The notes: generated from the sequence alone by a model not told the origin. DNA of 64,000 nucleotides from Zonotrichia leucophrys gambelii (GCF_028769735.1 NC_088172.1:68286631-68350630); one strand, 5' to 3'; counted from the stretch's first letter, positions 38,601 through 51,835 are shown. Numbers and translations are program-made.

Positions 38601-41600
38601 CAGTTTCCCATGCCTGTTATTTTCATTAAAAAACAGGGTGCACTGAGACTAAGGCTGTTTGCACTATGTGCCTGACTCAGGAAACAAGCAGTTTGTTATT
38701 ATGGTTATTTCTGGCAATTTAGACCATTTCTTCTTAGAAACATAAAGAATTCCTATTTAAGTACTAGTCTGCAGATTCAAAATGCATATCCTAAGTCTTA
38801 GTCTGCAGGGTGTCCCACCTGACTGACTAGGAAATAAATCCAAACAGAGCACAGCAAAAAATTACAATAAGTTGCCTGCATCACTTCAGGCCATATTCAT
38901 CAAGTGATGGCTTATGAGTGCTGCCTCCTGAAAATACCCAGGAGCTGAGTATTATGAATTCTAAGCCACTGACCATTATTTCCCTTTACTCCACAAGTTC
39001 TATTAAAAAAAAAAAAAAAATCAAGGAGCTATCAATTAACAGTCTCATTCAAGCTGATGCTGAATTAAACAGGATAAAGATGCATGCCCTGACTCAAGCA
39101 GAACAATCTTTCCCCCACAATTGCAGCAGAGAAGCTCTTCTTTGTTTAAATATTCAGTTCTACAAAGGCTTTAAAATCCTCATCCTCACAAAGGTTAGGA
39201 ACTCTGTGGGCAGCGGTGTAGGCTGTGTGCACCAGATTTGGGAACATTTATGTAAGTGGCTCCTAAGATTGTACAACAAACTGGGGAGAGCCGGGAGCCA
39301 GTTTCACTGGCTACACACTGTACCTGTAGCTCTTGTCTCTCCCTCCGCATTTTGGTCTTAATCACTCTAGACATCCACAAGATGCTCTGCTGCGTCCATT
39401 AATTTTTGAGAAATAAAATAGGAATCTATTCTTAAAATCGACATTTTAAAAATATGGGATGCTCCCACTGCACTGCCACAGCACTTCTCTGTGCTGTTCC
39501 CCATTTATCTTTCATGTACACACACTTCCCTCATGCCACCTTATAGCCACTTCTACTTGCAGGGCAAGGTAGCAGCTTTCAGACAACCAAGAAAACTGTG
39601 AGAAAAAGGGTAAGGTGGGACTATTTTCCATATTTCAGGCTAAAAATAGACATGATTTATATTTAAAAAAAAAGACCAGGGAAGTTATTACACCTGTCCT
39701 TTACCATAGGATGCAGGATTTCATGCTCAAATATGGGAAACCCCATATTAAATGAGAAGTCTGCCAACCCTGGGAGCTGAATCATAAAGAATCATTCTGT
39801 GGAGTCACAGAGGTTTCCTAGACTACTCGTTTTCACATGAGCTGATAGCTCGAGGGGATGTTCAGACAGTGCTTGATGCTTTTGAACCCAACCTACAACC
39901 AGCCAAAGTCAGTTCAAACCTGACCGCCGGCAGAAAGCATGGAAAAAACAGGAAGAGGAGCGAAGCATGTTGCCATGGTCTGCCTCTGTCAAAGGAGTCT
40001 GCAGTCTGATAGACATCAAACCAACAGAGCAGAAAGCTCAGACTGCACTGAAGCTAAATAAATGGCATGTTTGGCAGGAGTGGGGGAGAAGTTTGGATCT
40101 GTATAGGAAGGTAGGGGAAGTCTGGGAGAGGGGTAAAGGGGTGGTAGAGGAGGAGAAAAGGGACAAGACTTGGAGTAACACAGACATGCTCCCAGTCCTA
40201 AAAAAGTCCAAGGCAAGTAAACAGTTTCCTCCCTGCCTCCTCTTGGTCCTCAATGAGATCTGGGCACCCTTGCCCTGAGACTCATCTCCAGAAAATGGTG
40301 ACTGCCATTCTTTATGGGAGCCAGCAATAGGGCAGCCTTTTCCACCTTCCTGGTACCTTCTGAAAAGCACAAAGTGCAAGACTGGAAATGTACTGGGTCA
40401 GTGCTTAGCACAGTATCACAGGCACTGACAAGGGGTTAGGAAGGGAGGGACCACTGACTCAGATGAATGGCAGTTCCCACCCCTCACATCTCCTGCGTCT
40501 CTACAGAGGACATTTTCATTCACCAGAGCCTACAGCTCATGGAGATGAATAGGTAATTTCACACCCCTTCAAAAAAATGCATTCTGCTTAGAGGTCAGGA
40601 GTCTGAAATCTACACACTCAATTGGATTTCCTTGATACTAATAGCACAACATAAATTTGCCATACAAATACATAAACTTGACATCACCTGAGTGATTTAC
40701 AAAATGCATTCCTTAAAAACTAAAATAAATAGCCTCCCTGGAGGTTGAATGATTGTTTTGAGGGGCTTTTCTCTGGAGTCAAAGTGGGTCCAATCAAAAC
40801 ACCTAGCACTCAGTTCCACTACATCCATCACAGCTGGTGCATGGTACCTGTCACCTCCTTGGCAGACAATGCAGAGCAGGGAGCTTGGCAAAGGCTTCAT
40901 ACCGACAAGGAAGATCAAATCTCCCAATGGGATGGAGCAGCCCTAGCAAAGTACCCACTAGGATTCTCTGGTTGCTTCCCCATATTGTGTGGGGAATAGG
41001 ATCTTGTTCTCCTAAGCAGACCGTGTTGATTATCAGTCTCAGGACTTGGGGGTGGTTAGCACATAGAAGTCATTCTTCACTCAACCCTGTACATGTGCTG
41101 AGGCCTGAGAGAGTCCTAATCTCACTTTCTGCTATGCTCGGTAATGGTCTGAGAGTCAGCAAGAGAAATGGAGCTGAAAACCATAAGAAGTCAGGCAACT
41201 TACATTAAAGACATAGTCCCCTCTTCTCAGCTGGGACAGGAAGCAGACTAGAGCAGGTTGCTAGGCTGGCAAGGAGGGAATGTAATAAAGCAAGCCTGGT
41301 TGAAATTGGTGCAGGGAATTTCACAGATGGGTGACATACAGGGAATTCAAGATCTACTCAATATGTGCAGTTAAATAACCCCAGAAGCATGCAGAACTCC
41401 AGCAGGCAGCTGCCTTTGATGCATATATAGCAATAGGTACCAGCTGACAAGGACTTATTGGCTCCTAAAATATCATGGATTAAGAAGACAGGAAAGGAGG
41501 TAAACTAGAAGTGCTAGCCAATAGATATGCATGACAGAGGTTGGAAAAGGAAGAAGATTCACATTTTTAATGTGGAGGTTTTTGTTAAATGGCTGTCACA

Positions 41601-41967
41601 TCACAATTTATGGAGCTAGACCTGCTAGATGGCTCCCCCTCTGTCTACACAGTAGAGAAGAGCTCAGCACTTATCACGGTGTGACCAAATGCCAAAGAGT
41701 AGGAAAGAAGCACATTGCAGCCAGCCTGCCTCTCCATTCCAGTCATACTCATCTTTCAGCAGCCCCTGTAGCTAGGAGTCACAAAATTCACTTCCAATTG
41801 AAATAGTTCTCTTGCATTAAAAGGCAGAGAAACTGAATGAAGACTACTCACCCACCATAAAGTTGTGTACATCCAAGATGACCTTCCTACCTTGAATAGT
41901 TTGGGGTCAACATGAACTAGCAATCTAAAAGGGAAACTTTCCATAACCTATTGCCAACTACTTGAAT
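35651..41967. other. Unique-looking non-coding DNA
   Basis: No gene is supported. An A16 run lies at 39,005-39,020. The 147-codon plus frame at 38,918-39,361 runs through that A-run as polylysine, and is therefore not credible as a gene. A 76-codon minus frame at 36,208-36,438 begins with a hydrophobic segment (SLLVLSVVVLGLC) resembling a signal peptide, but has no other support. Confidence 0.55.
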
Positions 41968-42110
41968 CAGTGATTTCCAAAATGTGGGCCATAGACAGCT
42001 GGTTGGTCATGTGTGACTGGCACTCCTCCATTCTCATTGCTATTTCAGCCTGAGCCCTGCTAAAAATATACCAAATCATTTCCTAATATTGCATTCTCAT
42101 GTGACCACTA
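41968..42110 (+). mobile_element. Possible hAT-type DNA transposon relic
   Basis: The sequence starts CAGTGATTTCCAAAATGTGG and continues GCCATAGACAGCTGGTTGGT. This resembles the CAGTGGTTCCCAAACTGTGG-type ends of hAT/Charlie-related non-autonomous elements found in amniotes. I could not find a matching inverted end downstream, so the right boundary is arbitrary and the assignment is tentative. Confidence 0.3.
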
Positions 42111-44859
42111 GCTGGTGTCGAAATGGGGATGTAAGAAACCCAAAGATGTGAGAGGTGGAAGAGGGTTGCTCCATGCATCAGGAGACAGTAAAGGGAGGTA
42201 TGGCTGACTTCAGGAGAATGTGAGATGCAAAACCAGGCTCCCACTTAAGATAAAGCAAAACAATGGGATGTGCTAGAAAAGTGTATTCTTTCAGTTAAGG
42301 CTGCTGAGAGGCATGTAGATTGTTTTTATGATTTGGTGGGGTGTTTATGTTTTCTTCTGTCTATTTCCATAGCCTCCTCTCATTCCGGGACATACAGTGA
42401 TGCTCTGTACCAAGAAGTGTGACTCTGCTCAGCTGTCAGGGTGTCTGGGCCCTGTATGGTCAGACACTCAGTGGTACAGAGGTACCTCAGGATATGCAAC
42501 CAAGCACCTGTGCCATCCAAGCAATAACCACTGCCCTTTGGGCACCCGAGCTTGTGCCAGAGCAAGGTGCATTTTTGCTTGTAGTTAAAACTGCCGACCA
42601 GCCTGCCAGTGCCCCAGAACACGCAGGCCATGGCACATGGCATGACCCAAACATTTCTGACTCCTCCTGGGCTGCATGCCTACCATGCTGCAGGTGGGGT
42701 GCAATGGGGTGCAGCCATCTGAAGAAACAGATGGATCAATACAGAACTGTAGGTCTCTCCTATCCATCAAAAAATGGGAAAAGGGAAAAGCAGGCCTAAG
42801 TTGTTTTCATAACAGATAACAGTATGAGGGATTCCAAGGGGCGGTGGTGGGGGGAGTATGGGAGTGTGTAAATCTGTTAAAATAATTTTATAAAAAAGGA
42901 TATGAACAAGTGAAGCCTCAGTTTATGTTTGCCACTTACATTTGCTGTCCTTGACAAAAATAGGTGGCAGGCTATTGCAGGCTTTAATGGCCTGCAGATC
43001 CTTGATGGTATATTCCAGAGAGGACAGGATCCTTTGGAAGGCTGCACAGTGATATCACCCACCTCCAGATTGAGAAGAATTTGAAAGCCTGTTCCAAGAA
43101 GATCTGGGGCTGCAGGCAGGACAAATAAAGCTCTCACGTGCGTTTCAGCCAGGCAGCTGCATGTAGTTCAGCAGGAAACTCTTTGTACTATGTGACCAGG
43201 TCACAGGCACAAACAAAAGGGCACTGAGAGACTGAGTCAACAGCCGGTTCTCATGTCCCTCTGTGTCATATTCATGTCTATAAAAATCAAGTGCTCTTAA
43301 GAGGAATTTGACATCATATATGCATGCTGTAACACTTGTTATAAAAGAAACAGTAAAAATTCAAAAAAAGGCACAGAGTTCCAAAAGTTTTACTGCTACT
43401 AAAACAATAGCTGCAGACTACATTTCCAACAAGCAGCAGCCAGGATTTTAACCATGCTGCTTACACTAATCCGCCTGAAATTTCTCTTAAAGATAATCCA
43501 GGAGGAGGTCTGAACTAGCCTATTCCTTTTAAGAGAAAGAAACTGAAGAAAAAAGCTAAAGTTGAACAGTCACCTGAAAGAAGTGAAGAAATGCCACTTC
43601 TGAAAGGGACTTCACTGACCATACTGGATTTAGCTACTCAACCACTGTTGAAAATCACAGGTTATTGAATCGTCATAAAGGTCTGAGAACATTGGAAAGT
43701 AGCAATAGTCACTGTTGAATGACAGCTATGTGCTGTGCAGAGTAATAGGAGCAGGGTCTCAGAAACCACAATGTCCAGCATTACCACTCATTTGCCTTCA
43801 GAGCACAACAATGAAGGGAAGGAAACACTGGAAGAATGCAGTTTGGAAGAGTCTGTTAAATGCATTATAAAATGTATTGCTGTAAGACTGCAGTTCAATT
43901 TATCCAGGTTTGTATTTTTCTTGCAGGAATTCTTTTCTTTACCAATGAGGGCACCAACATGAAAAATTTTGATTCTGGTAACAGCACCCTTTAAATAAAT
44001 TATGGGATTTTTCTTCCTTAGCTAAGAAACAGAAATGGTTTGGGGTCTCTGTACTTCTAATTTCAATGAAGACAGAGTAATAAGGCAACAGCTTCTCTAG
44101 TATGACACACAAGTTTTTCTCTAGTAAAACATACAATTTTTCTCTGTTGCAGTAAGAAGAATAGAGTCCTCTTCCTCCTCCTTACTGTTGAAGACCTGCA
44201 CAATTTAGGAAATCTTCCCAAGAAAATAAGGAGAAGAATATTACAGCAAATTTGTCTGGCTGAGTCAGCAACATCTGTTTGAGCAAGCCTATGCAGTGCT
44301 CCAACACAGAGGTGGGAGGATTTCTTTCTACCACATCCCTCTGGGAGTGAGCTGCAGAGATCATCCATATAAAAACACCCTCTTGCAGGTGGAATTGCAA
44401 CTCATCTTTGTGGTCAAAGCATAGGTTTAAAATCTGGCAGAAATTCTGGTTGTGAGGAAAAGGATCTGCCGTCTGATTGTCTTCTTGCTGTTGAAATCCG
44501 CTTCTACTTCATAGGCTCAGAAATAGAGAAAACAAGGTGCTACCTAGGGCAGGAGGTGGCTGGGGAAAGGAAGCAGTCCAGGCATCATGATGAGCCATAG
44601 CACCATTGCTTGTGCCTTGTGAGGGAAAAAGAAGAGGACCAGCTGCTCAAGTGGCTGTCCTCCATCTTTTCTGTGGTCAGACTCCAACCAGGGTGGTTTC
44701 CCTCTGCGGGGAAGAAGTCTGCAGTATATTTTCACTTCTGTGGGAAGACTGTTCTCTGAGTCAAGCAGCCTGTAAATTATCTTGTGCCTGTCCTGAATGG
44801 GCGGAAAGTTTTTCTGGGCACCCATGCCCTGGTTGTGTATGAAATTGCCTGCTGGATCA
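42111..44859. other. Unique-looking non-coding DNA
   Basis: No gene or transposon is recognised. A G-rich stretch lies at 42,838-42,867. Chance frames around 42.4-42.8 kb overlap on both strands (plus 126 codons, minus 87 codons) without recognisable domains. Confidence 0.55.
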
Positions 44860-45185
44860 TGTTATGACAACTGTCAATCCCAAGACAGTTACAGACCGGT
44901 CCTTTCATCAACACAGGGTCTGAAATTCAGGAAGAACTTCAAGCAAACCGCTTAAGGTTACTGGCTGCCTTCATGTCAGCACCAAGATTGGAATACCAGA
45001 CTAGCTGGCCTCAAGTCAAAGGTTCAGCTCCACCTATCCTATATATAGATTATTGTATCATATGCTCCCCCTTATTGCTATGCAACTGGGTGTCAGAGTA
45101 AAAACACAATTAAACACTGGTCTTGGGCCTCATTGAACCAGATGTTGGGAGTGTTTTTCTCCATTGTGCTTGTCTAAAAGGCAGC
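44860..45185 (+). mobile_element. Probable solo LTR of an endogenous retrovirus, diverged
   Basis: The segment starts TGTTATGACAACTGTCAATC. It has a TATA-like box CTATATATAG at about 45,040, followed roughly 70 bases later by a poly(A)-signal-like AATTAAA and then TCTTGGGCCTCATTGAACCA, the order U3, TATA, R, U5 expected of a plus-strand LTR. The right end is not sharply defined; no CA end with a matching target-site duplication is obvious. No primer binding site or internal retroviral sequence follows, so it would be a solo LTR or an LTR fragment. The family is not identified. Confidence 0.5.
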
Positions 45186-48100
45186 CACATTCAGTAATCA
45201 ACACTCAAGCTGATTTTTCTAAATAGGCTTTTGACCTTGACCTCTTAGGACGACAGGAATTTGCTGCAATTCTCTCTTTGAAAAATCTTGAATAATTTGA
45301 TTACAGTAGGAGCTGATTAAGCCTTCTGGTTTCAAAGCCAAGTATTGCATCAAGCTGAGGAAGAGACCAATAAACATGGTTGTTTCATAGCCACTTGTAA
45401 CTGCTTATGAAAAGGCACCAGTTCTTGCCAGTGAAGCCCAGCATCCTGTGCTCCTACTGCCATCATCTAGATGTCAGCAATCCCTAAGGATTGCTCAAAG
45501 GCTTTTCTCAAGGCTTGGGATGATAGCATCTCTTTTATACCTGGTCTAATTCTCCCTTATAGTTCTTCAAATTGGTAGTCAAGATTCCAGCCACTGAAAC
45601 ATTACCTTTATACACATGAAATTGCTCTGCACAACAGCGTCTTGAACCACTGATAGTCGTTTATTTCTGATGTGCCCTAAGGCAACATCCTGGCAACAGT
45701 AAATCCACAGAAATTTACCAATGACTTCACTCAGACTTATTTTTTTCACCTTAGGGGCCTTGATCCTCCTGATGAAAAATAAGAGAAAAATTTGCTCCAG
45801 GTTGCAGACTTGGTTTCCCGAGCCTTTTTCACTTGCCTTATTAACACTGGTGAGTAAAGTAGAGAGATAAAATTCACTCACTGAAGGGTTCTTCTTTCTC
45901 ATGTTTTATGCTTTTGATCCATACGAGTACCCAAAAGAAATTGGTTTTCAGCTATTGATTTAGCTCAGAAACATAGCAGGGACTGCCACCACCATCACCT
46001 GTGAGGAAGCACAGCCTGATGGTGCCATCCTGCTTTTCTCTTGATATATTTCCCCCTTTCTAATTTTCAGACATATGCCTATTTTAACCGTATGTACACA
46101 AATGCAGAATTTGTCTGTTTGGGACTTTACATTACTTTCATTACAAAACTGTGTAAAAAAGACAGCAAATCAATTTCATAGTCAGTGCTCACGCAGCAGG
46201 AGACAATTCATACTGACATCTGATACCTGCTGGCTGCTGCTTCCAATTATGCCAGATGCTTGAGAGTGGGACTGTCGAAATAACAGTGTCGATGGTGCAA
46301 TCAAACTAGTTAAGATTCTGGAAGTGTGTTGTGCTTGGTTCAGTGCGTCGTCAAATTCCCACCATAAGCAAAATAGTGACACCTACTCCTTTTTTGTTAA
46401 CTTCTTAACCAGCAAAGAGATATCCATTAATTCAATGTAAAGTTGCATCCTTGGATACATCTACCCCAAGGCTAAATATCAAAAGATTGGAAGAAATATG
46501 AATCAAAAGTGAAATAAACATGCTAAGGACTTATAATAATACATCCTTACTAGATTCTGCTACAAGGCTGCATTACAGCCCTCAAGGCAAGACCATGTGT
46601 ACTGCCTGTCCAGTTCCTTGCAGCGCACTAGGGAATTCTCCTGTCATCAGGAAAAAATTGGTGAGCCTGAAATTGGCAGGAATAGTAGAAGAAGAATAGG
46701 ACAGGATGTCACTGAGGCATTAACTGACCAGCAGAGACAAAGAGCATTTCTCTTCATTTGAGGCAGAAAGCAGAGGACAAGTTTGGCTGGATACATAGAG
46801 CGGAATAACCATGAAGTCTCTTCTCTTATCTCCCTAAAATACTAAAAGAGAAACAGAACACTGTGGTGCTGGCAAAAGAGATCCTTCTTCATACTGACTG
46901 TCATCTCTCGAAAAAGCCAATCAACTGAAAACAGTTGCACATACACAAAGAGAAGAAAATCACTGGGCCCACCCCTTCCATTTCCCATTCTTCCATGAAA
47001 AGATCTTTTAGAAGAAATGCCATCAACCCTCTTTCTTTCTCTTTTCTTTTTATTCCTTCCAGCAGCCTTCAAGCCAAGGCATCCTTCACTGATTAGCCTC
47101 AGAGATCACAATACTTAGCATCTCCTGAGCAAGTTGCATCATAAATCACATTGTCCAAAGAAATGAGAACAGGAGCACAGGAGATCAGTTTAGCACAGTC
47201 CAAAATGGAACAACACCAACAGTTCCACTTGGCCTTACCTTGTCAATTAGCACAGGCTGTCCCCAGCAGATACTTAATAGAATATTATGAACTGCACACC
47301 ACAGATAACTCCCGCAAGGTTTAATTGTGCTCTCTGCAGAGGACAGAGGATGTCACTGAGGCAGGGAAGTGGGACTCTCCAGGCTGAGCAAGGAAGTTGT
47401 AGCAACTTTCTGCATATAAACGCTTCAGCTGAGCAATACAGTCCCACTAAGCATGTGCAAATATACAAATAGCTTCTCACTGGAGACTTCCAGAAGAGAC
47501 TGAAATGTCTGGTTTGAGATAGTTTTGTTTTGCAGAGAGGCATCACTTGATGTACCTGATCTCCAAGTCAGTGCACAGTTACCTATTCCATTTGCAGACC
47601 AGGTGACAGTATGTCTGCAGTAAGAGCACCTACGCACAGTTGTGAAATGGCCATAATTTAAACACTGCATAAAAAAGCTCAGTTGATTTGGCTGGCCATA
47701 TTCAGAAGCATACTGTTCTGAATTGAACAAAATCTGCTGGATTTATAAGTAGATGGTCACATTAATGATGTTAGTATATTTGCAGTAATCACAAATGACA
47801 AACGATTCTTTGCAATGTTTTCATCAATGATTTCTAAATTTACTTCTAAATTTACTACATCTGTGCTAATCCTCATTTAATGTTTTTCATAGGCCATGGG
47901 ACCTTTGTTAGCAGAACAAATAACTGTCATATTAAATCTTATCTAAATACATTTTCAGGACTCTCATTTAAAAAGTTACTCTTAAATCTTTCAGACAATA
48001 AGACCTATGGCAAAATGAGTCTCAAGTAACATGTCTTTGGCAATAATTTTAAAATCCTTAAAATTCACAAATGCCTCACTCTTAATTACATGTCAGGGTA

Positions 48101-49948
48101 CTTTCACACAAAAAATGGAGGAAGTTCAACAAAACTTCAGCCTCTTAACCCAGGTATCTCTGCCTACTTCAGGGGAAAATTGAAACACAGAGGAGAAACC
48201 ACTGAATCTTCAAATTATATCCAGTTCTACTCATTGACTTAGAGGGGATAGTGTACCAAAAGTATTTAATTAATTATGGATATTAACCACATTATTAATG
48301 GCATGAGGTAGAAGCCATATGTCAGTGCAGAATGTAGCATATACATTTTGTGAACAATTCGTTATGATGGGATAAAGAACAGCATATTTAGTTTAAATAC
48401 CTTGACTGAAAAAAACCCTTAAGCATGGTCCAATTAATTACTCCCCTAATTACTCTTGTTCCGATAAGTCATTGACTTGCTCCACATCACTATATATTTG
48501 AATTTTAGACTTACTACTGCTAATATAATTAGTACTAAGCTTAGATCTAATATAAACAGAATTAATGCAAATCCAGGAGATATTCAGCATTTAGCTATAT
48601 CTTATTTTTAGAGCATTAATCAGTTGTCTGACTTTTTTTCTTTCTAAATTATCTATCACACTGCCTGCACAATCACAAATTATTTCTTCATAATATTTCC
48701 AATCCAAGCGTAACTTAGTCAAAAAATAGTTGGGAATGGGGAGAATAGCAGGTGATTTCTTTCATGAAAAATGTACATTACAAAGTCTTGCAAGAGACAA
48801 TCTAAAATATAAGGGTTGACTTATTTTCCTAATTCAAAAACCAGTTTACACTTGAAAAAAATTTGATTTCTAAAACACACAAACACCTAAGGAAACAAAA
48901 TCTAGATATCTACTGTGTTCAGGAGATCCACATAGAAAACAATTAAAACCAAAAAAAGTGAAAATTATTTCTAACTAGATCCCAGTTGTATTAAAGGCTT
49001 GTTTTCCATTCAAAAATTTTTACCACTTTTAACACACATTAAAAATATAAAAGGATTTACAACAAATTTAAATCTGGTTCTTGTACTACAACTTTCTTGC
49101 CTAGCATCTAGACAGTACAGCTCATGTTTTATTTAAAAAAAAATTAAAAACCCAAACACACACACACACAAAGAGACACAAGCTTTTAGTCCAACAAGAT
49201 TATCTTATGCCTAAAATGAAATTACAAAGAACAAGTGTAACTACCAATATGTAGATGTATGGAAAAAAGCACAACGGCTTCAGTAATAAGATCAACACCT
49301 AATTTCAGGGTCCAGTGCTTTACAGCTTCTGGGAGGCAGGACTTTGCTAGCAGGTGTGACCAGAGAAGAAAGATCTAAGATTGTGCAGAAAAATTTTTAA
49401 GAACTATTTGTCTCAGTGTGTTTTGTTATTTATGCTCAATCTGTCCCAGAGTCACACTGTATAGAGATGTGATGACGAGGGAGAGGAAGCAAAATATTTC
49501 TTTAAAAAGTTTCTACATGTTTTCAAATCTCCACAAGAGATGAAACTCCATGCAGTTCCTGGGACAGCATTCATGTCATGCTTCCTTCTGCACACTCAGG
49601 AATCCCAAGCTCTTACGTACATATTTTCAGAACTCTAAAACACCACGGAACCCTGATTAATTCTGATTAATTGTCCAAAGACTTAATCAATATTAAATGA
49701 GCTAATTACAACTAGTTGTCCCTGTGGGACTGTCAGAAGGCTGATAAAGATCGGTCAGTTGCAGGTACAAGCCAGCACAGATCCTTACTCTTCCCTAAAG
49801 AACAATTTACGTTGACACTAAACCTCAAATTGCCACTGATGGATAGCATGCTACGTGTACCTCCCTTAATCTCTGCAAGAATCATAAAATATTTACCTCC
49901 ACAATATTGGCCAAAGGAGCATAGAACTGCAACAGAGCAGTGCTTCCT
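45186..49948. other. Unique-looking AT-rich non-coding DNA
   Basis: No gene is supported. A perfect 12-bp tandem duplication TTCTAAATTTAC lies at 47,832-47,855. A (CA)7 microsatellite lies at 49,157-49,170 beside an A-rich tract. A 10-bp tandem duplication CTGATTAATT lies at about 49,653-49,672. The stretch 47.75-49.3 kb is especially AT-rich and has no ORF of note. Confidence 0.6.
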
Positions 49949-50518
49949 TGTGCTGCTTTCAGCTGGGATAGAGTTAATTTTCTTCACAGTGGCTAGTACG
50001 GGGCTAGGTTTTGGATTCATGCTGAATTGATTGATAATATACAGATGTTTTTGTTATTGCTGAGCACAACTTATGCAGACCCAAGGCCTTCTATGCTTTG
50101 CTGCCACACTGATGAGGAAGTTGGGGGTAAATGGGAGGCTGGGAGGAGACACAGCCAGAGCAGGTGACCCAAACTGACCAAAGGGACATTCCCGACAATA
50201 TGGCATCATGCTCAGTATGTATAGTGGGGAAAGAAGGAGGAAGGGGGAGACATTTGGAGTGATGGCATTTGTCTTCCCAACTCACTCTTACCCATGAAGG
50301 GGCCCTGCTCTCCTGTAAGTGGCTGAGCACCTGGCTGCCCATGGGAAGTAGTGAATTAATTCCTTATTTTACTTTGCTTGTGTGCATGGCTTTTGCTTCC
50401 CATATTGAACTGCCTTCATCTTGACCCACAAGTTCTGTACCTTTTATCCTTCTGAATCTCTCCCGGATCCCACTGGTGGGGGAGGCAGCCAGTGACTAGT
50501 GGGGGTTAAACCACAACA
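49949..50518 (+). mobile_element. Solo LTR of an avian endogenous retrovirus
   Basis: About 570 bases match, in order, a bird LTR I recognise. It has AGCTGGGATAGAGTTAATTT then TCTTCACAGTGGCTAGTA near the 5' end; ATGTTTTTGTTATTGCTGAG; a U3 block with GGGAGGAGACACAGCC and AACTGACCAAAGGGACATTC; a TATA-like AGTATGTATAG at about 50,214-50,224; and GAGTGATGGCATTTGTCTTC. A poly(A)-signal-like ATATTGAAC region follows in CCCATATTGAACTGCC, and the right end is GGGGTTAAACCACAACA. It begins with TG and ends with CA. No gag, pol or primer binding site follows, so this is a solo LTR left by LTR-LTR recombination. I see no clean target-site duplication. The ERV class (ERVL or ERVK) is not settled here. Confidence 0.9.
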
Positions 50519-51622
50519 CTGCCCCTATTTCTACCCCATGAACCACATGGAGTACATGAAATAGGATAGCAGAGATGTTGGGCCATCTTCAGTCTGTTTC
50601 AATTCACAGTGTCTCCTTTTGAAAAAAAAATGTATGATAAATGTATACGGAAAAAATAATTTTGAAATGTCATATCCCAGCATTCAGACAGGGGTATGAT
50701 AGATATATAGATTTTCATGTCTTGCACATTGTATTGCTAGTATAAATCATGACAGGAGTGAATTAAGACATAAATAGGAAAGAGAGAGAGAGACTGGAAA
50801 AGAGTCTCATGAGCTAGGGACAGTGGAACAAATTCATGCTGCAAGAAAAAAATCAATGAGGAGAGTGAGTGCTTCTTTCACAGAAGCTTTACCCACCCAC
50901 AGCACGATGTAGCTTGGTCCATTGACTCTTTCCAACTTAAAGCAATTCGTAAAAGCTAAACTGACAGTATGTTCTCTGCCTCTGGGAAAGATGAGAAGCA
51001 TTTGTATGAATGGCTTTCTGAGGTTTCTGATACCTGTCGAGGGCACACACACATATGACTGTTTGCGTGAGGTATTGTTGCTAACTGGCATCTTTTCTTT
51101 TGCAGAAATGTTCAAGTGCTCCAGAGTTTTTAATGATGTCCTTTGAGTGTGCCTCTCCATAGATGAAAAAGGGGAGAAGTAACATAAAAAAATTCTTCAG
51201 CAGTGAGAGCTGGAGGATCAGCTCAGCGGTAGAGCAGGAGTGAGTGTTGCCTGGAGAATGCCTGCAGAGCCCCCAACACATCACTAGCCCTGGATGTGCA
51301 CAGAAACATTTGGAAATCTTTCCTTGCATGCATTTACTTTCCTTACATTTTTTGCGTGCATCTGTTCTCATTCAAGCTCTACCAGATGAGGAACTATCAT
51401 GTAATGACAAGAGTTTGAAGACAGTTCCAGCTCTCTGTCACAAAGATGCTGCGTGGTATTAAAAGATATAAGGAAAAACAAAGGAGTACCATGATTTGGC
51501 CTCAGGTTTTTAAACACAGGATTTGTAACTATTGTTATGCAAATACCTCCAAAATGTGCACATTTTCTGCATTCCCTTTTCATGATGTATCCTAAATTTT
51601 CAGGTAAATTTTAGGCACATAT
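50519..51622. other. Non-coding DNA with a weak tRNA-like motif
   Basis: No gene is supported. At 51,221-51,235 GCTC-AGCGGTA-GAGC forms a canonical tRNA D-arm, and GGATCAGCTCAGCGG resembles a Pol III A box. A T-arm/B box (GGTTCGANNCC) and a closing acceptor stem are missing downstream, so there is no intact tRNA. It may be a fragment of a tRNA-derived SINE or chance. Short (GA)n runs occur at about 50,781-50,792. Confidence 0.45.
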
Positions 51623-51835
51623 TCACAGAATCATAGTATGGGTAAATTGGAAGGGATCTTAAAGATCATGTAATTTCAATTTCTCCACCATGGACAGGGA
51701 TGTCACCTACTAGATCAGGTTTCTCAGGGTCCCACCCAACCTGGCCCTCAACAATTCCAGGAATGAGGCATCCACAACTTCTCTGGGAAACTTGTTCCAG
51801 GGTCTTACCATGCACTGAGTAAAGATGATCAGTAT
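51623..51835 (-). mobile_element. CR1 LINE 3' end, minus strand
   Basis: The plus strand shows the reverse complement of the CR1 terminus. It reads CACAGAATCATAGTATGG, AAGGGATCTTAAAGATCATG, GACAGGGATGTCACC, CTAGATCAGGTTTCTCAGGG, CCCAACCTGGCCCTCAACA, GGCATCCACAACTTCTCTGG and CTTGTTCCAGGGTC, then loses similarity after GAGTAAAGATGATC. The element is therefore oriented on the minus strand and 5'-truncated to about 210 bases. It carries no coding sequence. Confidence 0.92.

Noticed and set aside
38918..39361. 147-codon plus-strand frame
   Set aside because: It reads straight through the A16 run as polylysine, and upstream and downstream parts show no protein-like pattern.
49716..50342. Frames of 83-104 codons on both strands
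   Set aside because: They lie wholly or partly in the solo LTR or straddle its left edge, and encode nothing recognisable.
51221..51235. A functional tRNA gene
   Set aside because: Only a D-arm is present; the T-arm/B box, a plausible anticodon stem and the 3' acceptor strand are missing.
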